From NCBI RefSeq assembly GCF_044003965.1, contig NZ_JBAWKC010000001.1, forward strand, positions 558,001-622,000: a DNA stretch of 64,000 bases, given 5' to 3'. This DNA is from Yeosuana aquiaggeris (GTDB taxonomy: Bacteria > Bacteroidota > Bacteroidia > Flavobacteriales > Flavobacteriaceae). How positions within the stretch are numbered: the first letter of the stretch is position 1; the number at the start of each line of letters is the position of its first letter. The position numbers and the translations under genes are program-made. The notes under the pieces are model-generated. The model did no database searches. It had not been told where the DNA came from and saw only the letters and a list, made by a program, of their open reading frames with translations. Shown one piece after another: positions 7,404-16,451 of this stretch.

Positions 7404-7470
7404 TCCTTTCGGGCCGCGCTTTCCGCACTACATGGTAGTTTGCTGCAATCGCTAACGCAAATCGAACTCA
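7404..7470. repeat. GC-rich intergenic repeat-like block
   Basis: This short block (TTTCGGGCCGCGCTTTCCGC and TGCTGCAATCGCTAACGCAA are its marked parts) is far richer in G+C than the rest of the window. Blocks with similar words are scattered between genes in many Flavobacteriaceae genomes, from memory. No copy elsewhere in this window. Confidence 0.4.
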
Positions 7471-7479
7471 AAAAAATAG

Positions 7480-8448
7480 TTATTTAATGCCAAAAAAGGT
7501 CTCAAACAGGGCATAAAAAGTTTCAGGTTCTTCTAAATAGGGGTTGTGTCCACTTTCTTCAAACATCACAAATTGCGCTTGTGGCATAAAGGTTTTATAC
7601 TGTATATTATACTCTGGAGTAGAAACACCATCATATCTGCCGGCAACAATCAAGGTTTTAGCAGGCACCTTTTTTAGCTGTTGTCTGTAATCCTGATGGA
7701 TCATACTGCCACTGACATCAAAATCACCATCTTCGCCAATAATAGACTCATAAACATCAATTGCCATGGCTCTGTAAGGTTCTTTAGGGGCATTTCCTTT
7801 TATTGCAGTATTGTGATAATATACATATTTGGTAGGAATACTGGCGTATAAAGTTTTTAAAGGTTCCTGGCTGGACACATATCCTAAAGTTCTTAAAGAA
7901 TCAACCTGTTTCCATTTTTCAGGAAAATGTGTTTTAGCATAATGGTTATAACTATCACAATTGGCCTGCCACATGGCACCGCTATGAAAACCATTTATCA
8001 GCATTAATTTATCAACCAGACTCGGGTATTTTATGGCATAGGCTTGTGCGGGAACCGTGCCATAAGAATGCCCAACAATAGAAATTTTATCAAAGTTTAA
8101 AAGTTGCCGTAAGTTTTCAATAAGAGCCACATCATTTTCAACAGAATATTCAGAGTTGTCTTTGGCATCGTCACTTTTTCCTCTTCCTAAAAAATCAAAA
8201 AATACCACGGTATTGGTTTTGTAATACTGTCCAAAATTAGCTTGCATGTAATCATGAGAATTACCTGGCCCGCCAGGCAAAAAGAAAATAGGGTCACCGC
8301 TACCTTTAACTTCTACATTGATTTTATAGCCATCTATTTCGTAGAATTTAGACTCAAATTTACTGAAGATGTCCGGGTCTTTTTGTGAAAAGGAACTTAG
8401 AGTGATAAGAAGGAAGATGAGGTTTAGAATAGCTGTATGCTGTTTCAT
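7480..8448 (-). CDS. Secreted alpha/beta hydrolase (proline iminopeptidase-like)
   Basis: 322 residues with an N-terminal signal peptide (hydrophobic to about residue 21). Alpha/beta-hydrolase hallmarks are all present: oxyanion-hole loop FFLPGGPGNSHDY (residues 55-67), nucleophile S128 in VGHSYGT, D273 in VAGRYDGVS, and H301 in ESGHNPYLEEP. The HGGPG-like loop (here LPGGPG) resembles the S33 prolyl aminopeptidase group, so a periplasmic or lipoprotein-less secreted peptidase/esterase is likely; the substrate is not predictable. It ends 68 bp before the start of the minus-strand BtuB-like receptor lies upstream, in the same direction, so both may share a transcript. Confidence 0.78.
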   Translation of the reverse strand: MKQHTAILNLIFLLITLSSFSQKDPDIFSKFESKFYEIDGYKINVEVKGSGDPIFFLPGGPGNSHDYMQANFGQYYKTNTVVFFDFLGRGKSDDAKDNSEYSVENDVALIENLRQLLNFDKISIVGHSYGTVPAQAYAIKYPSLVDKLMLINGFHSGAMWQANCDSYNHYAKTHFPEKWKQVDSLRTLGYVSSQEPLKTLYASIPTKYVYYHNTAIKGNAPKEPYRAMAIDVYESIIGEDGDFDVSGSMIHQDYRQQLKKVPAKTLIVAGRYDGVSTPEYNIQYKTFMPQAQFVMFEESGHNPYLEEPETFYALFETFFGIK

Positions 8449-8516
8449 ATTTAATTAGGATTTGATACAAACATACTTAAATTTTATAAAGAGAAAACAA
8501 AGGTTCTTTATCTATA

Positions 8517-10337
8517 TTATTTAAAATTATAAGTTACTCCAAATAACACATTCCCTTTTGGCATGGGTACTAAGTTTGTTTCAGTATATTCTGTGTTAAA
8601 AATATTGTTAGCAACTATTGAAATTTCAAAAGCCTTAAGATTTATATTAACGCTGGCATCAACAACTGAATAACTATCTCCTGAAGTTCTTTCGGCATAT
8701 TTGTAAACAATGCTTTGAGACACATTTTTTATAAAACTGGTGCTTAATCTGGAAGTTACATGATGTTTTAATGAATTGATGGAGTACCTGGAGTAATTAA
8801 CATTGATGTTTTTTAGTTCATCCTCTAAAAAGGTGTAAGCAAGATTTAATAGTTGATTAAAGGATCCTAATTTGAAATTATAACTGGTGTTTATTTCAAA
8901 ACCTTTAGTGTTTAATTCTGCAATGTTAGTCGCTTGCCATTTATCGTCCACATTGTCTTTAACATAATCAATAAGTTTTTTGGCGTCTCTGTTAAAAAGG
9001 GCAAAAGAAGCACTAAAATGATTCGTGTTGTATTTCAAACCTAATTCTTGAGCAATGGCTTCTTCTGGATTTAAATTTTCGTCACCTAATGTATTAGGGT
9101 CGCTGTAATATAAATCGGTATAGGTCGGTATTCTGTAGGTATAACCAATGTTTCCATAAGCTTTTAGGGTATGGCTGATTTTATAACCTAGATCAATTCC
9201 AGGAAATGCATGAAACTTAAAATCAGAAAAATAATTTATCGCTACACCAGGAGTGACATCTAATTTGCCATCAGCCAGTTTAAATAAATGCTCTAAAAAA
9301 ATCGTGGTCATAAAACGCTGGCGTTGGCCTAAGTTATTACTTGACAAATACACTTTTGCCATATCAATTCCAAAACCTGTCACCCCTAGATCTGAACTAT
9401 ATTGCGCATTAATTTCTGCTCCAACTTTATTGGTCTGGTGTAAATTTCGGTAAATAGAGGGGTCCTGACGCACATAAATATACTCGTCTTGATTACGTCT
9501 CCAGTACAAACGTGGTTTTAACGTAAGCTTATCATTATTAATTTCTGTGGTGACACCAACCAAACTGGTTTGTGTTTCCTCATATTGGTTGATAGCCGCC
9601 GGGCTAGCATAAAAGCCATTGGCGCCAAATTTTCGTTCAGAAAATGAGGTTATCATATCAATAGGAAGCGCATTTTTATTAAAAGTACTTTTAATAAAAT
9701 AGTTCTGGTTGTCATAGTCCGTGTTATAACGATACCCATCTGAAATGTTTCTTGAAACATGAACTAAATGAGCGGAGTTTTCTAAATTACTGGCCACCGT
9801 CACTATCCCACTTTTTTGACCAAAAGAGCCTGCTTGCACACCTAAAGAAACCAAGTTGTCCTGATTTTTTTTGGTGACAATATTAATGGCGCCTGTAAAG
9901 GCATTTTGCCCAAAAACTCTTGCGGCAGGACCTTTAATAATTTCAATACGTTCAATAACTTCTATTGGTAACGCCATATTCATAGTATGGTGTCCGGTTT
10001 GTGCGTCTTCAACTTTAATACCATCAATTAGTAATAGCGTCTGATCAAAACTACCGCCACGAATGTATAGATCGGCTTGCATACCTGCGGTTCCGCGGCG
10101 TCTGATGTCCACTCCGGCAAATTGTTGCAATAAATCTGCCACATTGGTAGCGGCACTTTGTTTAATATCTTCAGAAGTAATGATGGTGATGGTTCTTGAA
10201 TTTTCAGAAAAAGGCAAGTCAATTCTGCTGGATTTGATAACCACTTCCTGTAATTGCTCTCTTAAAGTGTCTTGTTGAGAAAGGATGTTTTTGCTGCATA
10301 ATAGCAACACTAAAATCAATGAGTTTTTAAAGCGCAT
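8517..10337 (-). CDS. TonB-dependent receptor, BtuB-like
   Basis: 606 residues, a compact receptor of the BtuB/cobalamin type without the N-terminal carboxypeptidase-like domain common in this phylum. Signal peptide to about residue 20; TonB-box-like VVIKSSRI; plug domain near 45-160 with the family sequence IKQSAATNVADLLQQFAGV, LYIRGGSFDQTLLLIDG and RIEIIKGPAARVFGQNAFTG. The remainder is a 22-strand-like barrel ending VLFGVTYNFK. BtuB relatives carry corrinoids, but other ligands occur; no cobalamin riboswitch is recognisable in the 168 bp upstream. Followed 68 bp downstream by the secreted hydrolase, which could act on the imported or surface-bound substrate. Confidence 0.82.
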   Translation of the reverse strand: MRFKNSLILVLLLCSKNILSQQDTLREQLQEVVIKSSRIDLPFSENSRTITIITSEDIKQSAATNVADLLQQFAGVDIRRRGTAGMQADLYIRGGSFDQTLLLIDGIKVEDAQTGHHTMNMALPIEVIERIEIIKGPAARVFGQNAFTGAINIVTKKNQDNLVSLGVQAGSFGQKSGIVTVASNLENSAHLVHVSRNISDGYRYNTDYDNQNYFIKSTFNKNALPIDMITSFSERKFGANGFYASPAAINQYEETQTSLVGVTTEINNDKLTLKPRLYWRRNQDEYIYVRQDPSIYRNLHQTNKVGAEINAQYSSDLGVTGFGIDMAKVYLSSNNLGQRQRFMTTIFLEHLFKLADGKLDVTPGVAINYFSDFKFHAFPGIDLGYKISHTLKAYGNIGYTYRIPTYTDLYYSDPNTLGDENLNPEEAIAQELGLKYNTNHFSASFALFNRDAKKLIDYVKDNVDDKWQATNIAELNTKGFEINTSYNFKLGSFNQLLNLAYTFLEDELKNINVNYSRYSINSLKHHVTSRLSTSFIKNVSQSIVYKYAERTSGDSYSVVDASVNINLKAFEISIVANNIFNTEYTETNLVPMPKGNVLFGVTYNFK

Positions 10338-10505
10338 CTGGTTGGATTTTGGGCAAAATTAATAAAATTAACCAAACCCAAATGATAATAATGGATTAAT
10401 ACAAAGCACACGAAAAACAAGAATAGAAAGAGTTTGAAGACAATGGGTTATAAAAAAATGTATTGAATATTTTTAAATAGTATCTTAGGCGCTAAATTTT
10501 ATGTT

Positions 10506-12290
10506 ATGAAGAGATTTCCTTCTTATCTGTTTTTGATCGGGGTGTTGTATAGTTTAAATGCACAAGTGGCAACTACTTATGCCATTTCATTTGAAAATGC
10601 CGCGCATCATGAAGCTTTTATTGAAGCGACCTTTACAGATTTAAAAAGTGATAAGGTTGAGTTAAGAATGAGCAGAACATCACCCGGGCGTTATGCTTTA
10701 CATGAGTTTATAAAAAATGTGTATGGGCTAAAGGTTACAGACGGAAAAGGAAAAATTATAGAGGTAAGCAGAACAGATCCGTATTCATGGAAAGTTAAGG
10801 GACATGATGGCACCATCTATATAAGCTACACATTATTCGCTAACCGAGGAGACGGTACTTATTCGCAAATTGATGAAACCCATGCGCATTTGAATATGCC
10901 GGCAACCTTCATATATGCAAAAAGTTTAGAAAATAAAGGGATTGAAGTTACTTTTAAAACACGTAAAGACTTAAACTGGAAAGTGGCAACACAATTAAAA
11001 CCCATGAGTGGCAATACCTATTATGCCAGAGATCTTCAATATTTTATGGACAGCCCTACTGAAATTAGTAATTACAGCACACGTTCTTTTGACGTAAAAG
11101 GGCAAACCATTCATTTTGTGTTACACCATAATGGGACAGAAGTTGAATTAGATACTTATTTTGAAAAGGTAAAGAAAGTGGTATTACAGGAAGAAACAAT
11201 TTTTGGGGAACTTCCAACCTTTGACTATGGTGTTTATACCTTTTTAGCATGCTATATTCCTAATGCATCCGGAGATGGTATGGAGCATAGAAACTCAACT
11301 ATTTTGACTTCGACCAGGAGTTTAGCCGAGGGCGGAATGGATGGGAATATTGGCACGGTGGCACATGAGTTTTTTCATTCCTGGAATGTAGAACGTATTC
11401 GCCCTAAAGGGTTGGAGCCTTTTAATTTTGAAGAAGCTAATATGAGTGGTGCATTGTGGTTTGCGGAAGGGTTTACCAGTTATTTTGATGATTTATCTTT
11501 ATGCAGAGCAGGTTTAATGAGCCCTGAAGACTATATTAACAGCCTAATAGGAAACTTTAACTATGTATGGAATTCTCCCGGAAGGCAGTTTTTTAATCCT
11601 ATTGAAATGAGTACTCAGGCGCCTTTTGTAGATGCCGCAACCTCAGTTGATCCTGTGAATAGAGTCAATACCTTCATATCCTATTATTCTTATGGCAGTA
11701 TGCTTGGGCTGGCTTTAGATTTGTCGTTAAGAGAAAAGGGATTGAACCTTGATGATTACATGAAATTGATGTGGACAAATTTTGGTAAACTGGAAAAACC
11801 GTATGCCGTTGAAGACTTGCATCATACTTTGAATCAATATGCAGGGAATGATTTTGGTGATTATTTTTTTGGTCATTACATCTATAAAAGTGACATGCCA
11901 GATATGAAACGATTACTAAATAATGTAGGTGTGTCTTTAACTCAAGACAAGAGCAAAGTTTCTTTTGGAGCATATGTACAAAATGGATTGATTGTTGAAA
12001 ACACTATTATGGGCTCTTCGGCTTATCTGGCGGGTTTGGAAAATGGTGATAAAATCATTCAAGTGGGAGAGGTACTCATTGATGATTCGGCAGATTTAGA
12101 TACCTTATTAAATAACTATAAACCAAATGACAAAGTATCTATTATTTTTGAACGACTAGGAGTTACTAAAGAAACCTTGGTAACATTTCAAGCAAGTCAT
12201 GCGTATCATTTGGGTCTGTTGAAAACTAATAATGTAGAGCTAACAGCAGATAAAATGGCAAATAGAAAGGCTTGGCTACAAGCTGATTAA
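10506..12290 (+). CDS. M61 family metallopeptidase with PDZ domain
   Basis: 594 residues with a signal peptide (to about residue 19), so periplasmic or surface exposed. The order of domains is the M61 glycyl-aminopeptidase pattern: N-terminal beta domain, a thermolysin-like catalytic domain with HEFFH at residues 287-291 (two zinc ligands and catalytic Glu288) and E321 in WFAEGFT as third ligand, and a PDZ domain near 480-560 (GLIVENTIMGSSAYLAGLENGDKI). The text following the HExxH, SWNVERIRPKGLEPFN, is typical of the family. M61 enzymes cut peptides with N-terminal glycine or alanine. Divergent from the BtuB-like receptor; 168 bp between starts. Confidence 0.9.
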   Translation: MKRFPSYLFLIGVLYSLNAQVATTYAISFENAAHHEAFIEATFTDLKSDKVELRMSRTSPGRYALHEFIKNVYGLKVTDGKGKIIEVSRTDPYSWKVKGHDGTIYISYTLFANRGDGTYSQIDETHAHLNMPATFIYAKSLENKGIEVTFKTRKDLNWKVATQLKPMSGNTYYARDLQYFMDSPTEISNYSTRSFDVKGQTIHFVLHHNGTEVELDTYFEKVKKVVLQEETIFGELPTFDYGVYTFLACYIPNASGDGMEHRNSTILTSTRSLAEGGMDGNIGTVAHEFFHSWNVERIRPKGLEPFNFEEANMSGALWFAEGFTSYFDDLSLCRAGLMSPEDYINSLIGNFNYVWNSPGRQFFNPIEMSTQAPFVDAATSVDPVNRVNTFISYYSYGSMLGLALDLSLREKGLNLDDYMKLMWTNFGKLEKPYAVEDLHHTLNQYAGNDFGDYFFGHYIYKSDMPDMKRLLNNVGVSLTQDKSKVSFGAYVQNGLIVENTIMGSSAYLAGLENGDKIIQVGEVLIDDSADLDTLLNNYKPNDKVSIIFERLGVTKETLVTFQASHAYHLGLLKTNNVELTADKMANRKAWLQAD

Positions 12291-12324
12291 TTCTTTTGTT
12301 TTCTTTTTTTTGTTAAAATAATTA

Positions 12325-12369
12325 TTGTTTATCAATAAAATTTATATATTTGTTATCGTAAAACGATAA
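12325..12369 (+). promoter_or_regulatory. Promoter with palindromic operator for the DUF2975-HTH operon
   Basis: TTG at 12325-12327, 17 nt, then -7 box TATATTTG at 12345-12352. Directly behind it is a perfect palindrome TTATCGT-AAA-ACGATAA (12353-12369), covering the transcription start. A small HTH protein encoded two genes on (12889) is the obvious candidate to bind it and repress its own operon. Confidence 0.7.
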
Positions 12370-12379
12370 TTTTATCATA

Positions 12380-12886
12380 ATGAAAACTATAAATATTTTA
12401 AAAAAACTGATAACTATTTATTATTATCTAATGATTATAGGGTTTGTTGGTGCCATTATTTCTTTACCGCTACTACTATTTACAAATCAAAGTTATGAGA
12501 TTACATTTTTAGGAAGTAAAGTGGATTTGGGAGTCTTACCATTACATAAAAGTTTAATAACCTTGATCTTAGTTGGAACGCTTTATTATTTGTTTTTTAG
12601 AGCCGTTAGACTGATTAAATTAAGTCTTAAAGATTTGTCTGAAGGCAATTATTTCTCAATATTGGTTATTTTAAGTTTTAAAAAAATTGGGACACTCTTT
12701 TTAATTTGTGGTTTTGGTTCTGCTATTGTGAAGTTGGTGTTAGGATTTTTATTAGCAAATATTCTTAAAGTTGGTGTAGACACGTCTTGGGTTATTTTTA
12801 TTATAATGGGCCTTTTCTTTTTATTTTTAAGTGAAGTTTTTTCGAAAGCCGGAGAGTTAAGAAGGGAAAACGATTTAACCATATAG
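12380..12886 (+). CDS. DUF2975 membrane protein
   Basis: 168 residues with four strongly hydrophobic segments (about 10-35, 55-75, 95-125 and 135-158), a four-helix inner-membrane protein. The sequence LIKLSLKDLSEGNYFS between helices 2 and 3 fits DUF2975, a family nearly always paired with a small Cro/CI-type regulator, as here (next gene 2 bp downstream). The function of the family is not established; the pairing suggests a membrane protein whose amount is set by its own repressor. The promoter and operator lie just upstream. Confidence 0.75.
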   Translation: MKTINILKKLITIYYYLMIIGFVGAIISLPLLLFTNQSYEITFLGSKVDLGVLPLHKSLITLILVGTLYYLFFRAVRLIKLSLKDLSEGNYFSILVILSFKKIGTLFLICGFGSAIVKLVLGFLLANILKVGVDTSWVIFIIMGLFFLFLSEVFSKAGELRRENDLTI

Positions 12887-12888
12887 CT

Positions 12889-13095
12889 ATGTCAATAATT
12901 GTAAATCTGGATGTAATGCTTGAAAAAAGAAATATGAAGAGCAATGAATTGGCAGATATTGTGGGCATTACCACCGCAAACCTGTCTATTCTTAAAACCG
13001 GCAAGGCAAAGGCCATTCGGTTTTCTACGCTGGAAGCTATTTGTAAAGCCTTAGACTGTCAACCTGCTGATATTTTGGAATATGTAGAAGGTTAG
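12889..13095 (+). CDS. Small HTH regulator (Cro/CI, YozG-like)
   Basis: 68 residues made up of one helix-turn-helix domain: MLEKRNMKSNELADIVGITTANLSILKTGKAKAI contains the turn (IVGITTANLS) and recognition helix, and KALDCQPADILEYVEG is the standard closing segment of the family. Such proteins bind as dimers, in keeping with the palindrome at 12353-12369. The start lies 2 bp behind the DUF2975 stop, so the two are translated from one message. The last 51 bp of this gene recur at 15180-15230, after the lectin-like gene. Confidence 0.85.
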   Translation: MSIIVNLDVMLEKRNMKSNELADIVGITTANLSILKTGKAKAIRFSTLEAICKALDCQPADILEYVEG

Positions 13096-13155
13096 CCGTA
13101 TGGATGTTTAAGTCAGGCTAGTTTTATATCTTAGCAATTATAGTATGATAAAATC

Positions 13156-15189
13156 TTGAATTTAAAATCTTACTTTTTCTTATTTATTGTATTGGGTAGT
13201 CTTACTCAAGTATATGCACAGTTGAATGCGACAGTAATTGGTGATGCTATCAATCAGGGAAATAATTGTTATGTTATTACGCCAGATCAATTAGATCAAG
13301 CCGGAGGTGTCTGGTATGATAACCCTATAGATTTTGATTCCAATTTTACTATTTATTATCAAAATGTTTTTGGTAACAAGGATGCCAATGGTGCTGATGG
13401 AATGGCATTAGTATTCAAAGGAAACCCTACGCCTGTAATTGGTGGTATTGGAGGAGGATTAGGATATAATGGGGTATCTTCATCTTTGGTTATTGAGTTT
13501 GATACTTATCAGAATAACGGTAATGGTGTTGAGCTTTATGGTGACCCAGCTTATGATCATATTGCTATTATGCAAAATGGAAGCCCTGATCATAATAACA
13601 CTTTCAATAATTTGGCTGGACCTATTCAAGCAAGTATATCAAGCCCAAATATTGAAGACGGAAACAGCCATGAAGTAAAGATCGTTTGGAACGCAACAAC
13701 CAAAGTTTTAAGTGTTTTTTTTGATTGTGTATTGAGATTAACCTTAAATCAAGATGTTAAATTAACCATATTTTCAGGAGATGATACCGTGTATTTCGGT
13801 TTCGTCGGGTCTACAGGAGGTTTATCAAATGTACAACGGGTCTGTTTTAATAGTCTTTCATTTGTAGATAATCTTCAGCTACAAGATGAAACAATTTGTT
13901 TGGGAAATTCTACTAATGTAGATGCTACTATTCCAAGTGGAAATACGTATAGCTGGACACCAACCACTGGAGTTAGCAATCCAAATATTGCGAATCCAGA
14001 CTTATCACCAGCATTAACAACTACTTATACTGTTACAATTAGTGATGTATGCGGTGAAACTACATCTGAAGATATAACTATAACAGTCCTTCCATTTATA
14101 GATCCAGTTTTTGATCCGGTACCTGCAATATGCGAGGGAGATGCACTAAATGAATTGCCCTCTATTTCAAATAATGGTATCAGTGGTACCTGGGCTCCAG
14201 AATTGGATAATTCAAAAACCACAACCTATACCTTTACGCCTTCAAATGGCGAATGTGCGTTTGAGGCAACTCTGGAAATAATAGTCAATCCTACATTGAT
14301 GCCCATTTTTGATGCGGTTAATCAGATTTGTCCTGGTGAATTTTTAGAAGAATTGCCAGTAACGTCATCCAATGGTTTTACTGGGTCCTGGTCTCCTGCC
14401 TTAAATAATATGCAAACTACGGTTTATACATTTACACCAGATTCTGGTCAAGGTTGTGCAGGACCTGCAACTTTGGAAATTATTGTAACAGATCCTATTG
14501 TACCAACTTTTAACTTCTTTAACTCAGTTTGTGAAGGAGATGTTGTAGATGATTTCCCTACTACTTCAGCTGAAGGAATTACTGGAACATGGTCTCCGGC
14601 TTTTAATAATTTAGTAACGACTAGGTATACTTTTACACCTGATGGAGGCCAATGTTCTATAGAAACTGCTTTAGAAATACAAGTCATTCCAATTAGTGAG
14701 CTTGTTATAGAAGTTGAAATTATTTCAGAACCGTTTAGTGATAATCAAACGGTGGTAGCTAATGTAGCAGGGGGTACTGGAACTTATGAGTTTCAGTTAG
14801 ATAATGGTCCTTGGTTAAGAGAGAATTCTTTTAGTGGCATTACTGGTTGTGATGAACATATGTTAAGAGCTCGTGAAATATCGGGCTGCAGTAATATTGC
14901 TGTTGGTGCATTTAGGATTTTGGAATATCCTAAGGTTTTTACACCAAACGGGGATAGTTATAAGGATAGCTGGAATATAGATTGCTTAAGAGATCAGACA
15001 AGTGCAAGGATAAGTATTTATGATCGATACGGTAAGATGATAGCTGTTATATATCCTAGTGGTTTTGGATGGAATGGTATTTATAATGGTGCACCGATGC
15101 CAACAAATGACTATTGGTTTGAAGTAGACTATTTTAGTGAAGATGGGTCACCACGAGTCTTTAGATCTCATTTTACTTTAAAGCGTTAG
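13156..15189 (+). CDS. Lectin-like secreted protein with T9SS type B domain
   Basis: 677 residues. The start is TTG at 13156; no in-frame ATG gives the signal peptide (NLKSYFFLFIVLGSLTQVYA), and an ATG at 13145 is out of frame. Residues ~25-230 look like a bacterial L-type lectin domain (DGMALVFKG, GGGLGYNGVSSSLVIEFDTY, DHIAIMQNG). Residues ~315-515 hold three repeats of about 65 residues, each with IF..V..ICEGD, SW.PALNN, TTYTFTP and C. The last ~90 residues are a type B (gliding-associated) T9SS domain: FTPNGDSYKDSWNI, ISIYDRYGKMI, GWNGIYNG, then FTLKR at the end. A carbohydrate-binding surface adhesin is likely. The stop codon lies inside a copy of the HTH gene end. Confidence 0.8.
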   Translation: MNLKSYFFLFIVLGSLTQVYAQLNATVIGDAINQGNNCYVITPDQLDQAGGVWYDNPIDFDSNFTIYYQNVFGNKDANGADGMALVFKGNPTPVIGGIGGGLGYNGVSSSLVIEFDTYQNNGNGVELYGDPAYDHIAIMQNGSPDHNNTFNNLAGPIQASISSPNIEDGNSHEVKIVWNATTKVLSVFFDCVLRLTLNQDVKLTIFSGDDTVYFGFVGSTGGLSNVQRVCFNSLSFVDNLQLQDETICLGNSTNVDATIPSGNTYSWTPTTGVSNPNIANPDLSPALTTTYTVTISDVCGETTSEDITITVLPFIDPVFDPVPAICEGDALNELPSISNNGISGTWAPELDNSKTTTYTFTPSNGECAFEATLEIIVNPTLMPIFDAVNQICPGEFLEELPVTSSNGFTGSWSPALNNMQTTVYTFTPDSGQGCAGPATLEIIVTDPIVPTFNFFNSVCEGDVVDDFPTTSAEGITGTWSPAFNNLVTTRYTFTPDGGQCSIETALEIQVIPISELVIEVEIISEPFSDNQTVVANVAGGTGTYEFQLDNGPWLRENSFSGITGCDEHMLRAREISGCSNIAVGAFRILEYPKVFTPNGDSYKDSWNIDCLRDQTSARISIYDRYGKMIAVIYPSGFGWNGIYNGAPMPTNDYWFEVDYFSEDGSPRVFRSHFTLKR

Positions 15190-15230
15190 ACTGCCAACCT
15201 GCAGATATTTTGGAATTTGTAGAAGATTAA
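15180..15230 (+). pseudogene. Remnant of an HTH gene 3' end
   Basis: These 51 bp match 13045-13095 (end of the HTH gene) with seven or so changes and translate, in another frame from the lectin gene, to KALDCQPADILEFVED and a stop. Only the tail is present. It overlaps the last codons of the lectin-like gene and abuts the dinB stop at 15231. Confidence 0.75.
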
Positions 15231-16451
15231 TTACTGTCGTCTATTGGCCAGAAGCGGTGGTGGCTCTCCGTTAAAAGGGTTCCATCTGCTGATGCTTTTG
15301 GCCTCCATGCCGGCGGCGATAACAATAGCCCTATCACCATAACGCTCACGCATTTTGTCAATAGCCTGGCTTAAGTGAATATGTTTTTCATTGTCCTCAA
15401 ACAAATTAATTTGATAACCACCTTCAACTAAATGACTAAACCTAACACCAATTAACCGGACTAAAAGTCTGCGATTATAAAGTTTGTGAAACAAATCTAG
15501 CACTACCGGAATGATGGTGTGATCCATGGCACTATAAGGAATATGCTGCTGTTGTGTATAGGTTTGAAAATCTGAATATCTGATTTTAAAGGTCACACAA
15601 GCAGTTAATTTATTACCCCGGCGTAGTTGATAGGCTAAATTTTCTGCCATGGCAATAATGATGCTTTTTAACTTAACCATATCTGTGGTATCCTTGTCAA
15701 AAGTGCGCTCTGTAGAGATTGATTTACGTTCATGGTATTGTACCACAGGACTATCATCAATACCATTTGCTTTTTTCCAGATAACTAAGCCATTTTTGCC
15801 AAGTACTTTGTGCATAAGTTCCATAGGCATTTCCTGTACGGTTTGAATGCGTTTTACCCCTAAATCGCAAAGCGATTTATAAGTGACCTCTCCAACCATA
15901 GGTATTTTCCGAACAGATAAAGGAGCGAGAAATGGTTTTTCAGTACCTTTTAAAATACGGATTTCGTTATTTGGTTTGGCTTCACCAGTGGCTATTTTTG
16001 AAACGGTTTTATTAACAGACATTCCAAATGAAATGGGGAGCCCCGTTTCCTTCATAATACGTTGTCGCAATTCTGAAGCCAGTTTATGACACCCAAAAAA
16101 TTTATCGGTTCCCGTTAGGTCAATATAAAACTCATCAATAGAAGTTTTTTCATAAAGCGGCACATGCTCTTTAATAACATCGGTAACGTCTCTTGAAAAA
16201 TTTGAATAAATTCCGGAATTCCCTCGAAGCACAATAGCTTCTGGACAAAGCATTTTTGCCATACGCATAGGCATCGCAGAATGCACACCAAACTTACGGG
16301 CTTCATAGCTGCAAGAAGCCACCACGCCACGGTCGCTAGTGCCACCAATAAGTACTGGTTTTCCTATAAGTCTGCTATCTAGCAAGCGTTCACAAGACAC
16401 AAAAAAAGCATCTAAATCCATATGTACTATAGAACGTTCTCCAGAGGTCAT
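15231..16451 (-). CDS. dinB: Y-family DNA polymerase (DinB/Pol IV type)
   Basis: 406 residues. Catalytic acidic residues are in place: D12 in HMDLDAFFVSCE and D106-E107 in TSIDEFYIDL. Palm, thumb (helix-hairpin-helix MVGEVTYKSLCDLGVKRIQ) and the little-finger domain (KSISTERTFDKDT onward) follow in order; the final tail after residue ~390 is short and holds no clear clamp-binding motif. The enzyme bypasses damaged bases without proofreading. Its start overlaps the stop of the DnaE-like gene by 4 bp (ATGA), so the two are translationally coupled and likely act together under the divergent LexA-like repressor. Confidence 0.9.
   Translation of the reverse strand: MTSGERSIVHMDLDAFFVSCERLLDSRLIGKPVLIGGTSDRGVVASCSYEARKFGVHSAMPMRMAKMLCPEAIVLRGNSGIYSNFSRDVTDVIKEHVPLYEKTSIDEFYIDLTGTDKFFGCHKLASELRQRIMKETGLPISFGMSVNKTVSKIATGEAKPNNEIRILKGTEKPFLAPLSVRKIPMVGEVTYKSLCDLGVKRIQTVQEMPMELMHKVLGKNGLVIWKKANGIDDSPVVQYHERKSISTERTFDKDTTDMVKLKSIIIAMAENLAYQLRRGNKLTACVTFKIRYSDFQTYTQQQHIPYSAMDHTIIPVVLDLFHKLYNRRLLVRLIGVRFSHLVEGGYQINLFEDNEKHIHLSQAIDKMRERYGDRAIVIAAGMEAKSISRWNPFNGEPPPLLANRRQ

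Noticed and set aside
10338..10505. Cobalamin riboswitch ahead of the BtuB-like receptor
   Set aside because: Only 168 bp shared with a divergent gene and no B12-box-like sequence was seen.
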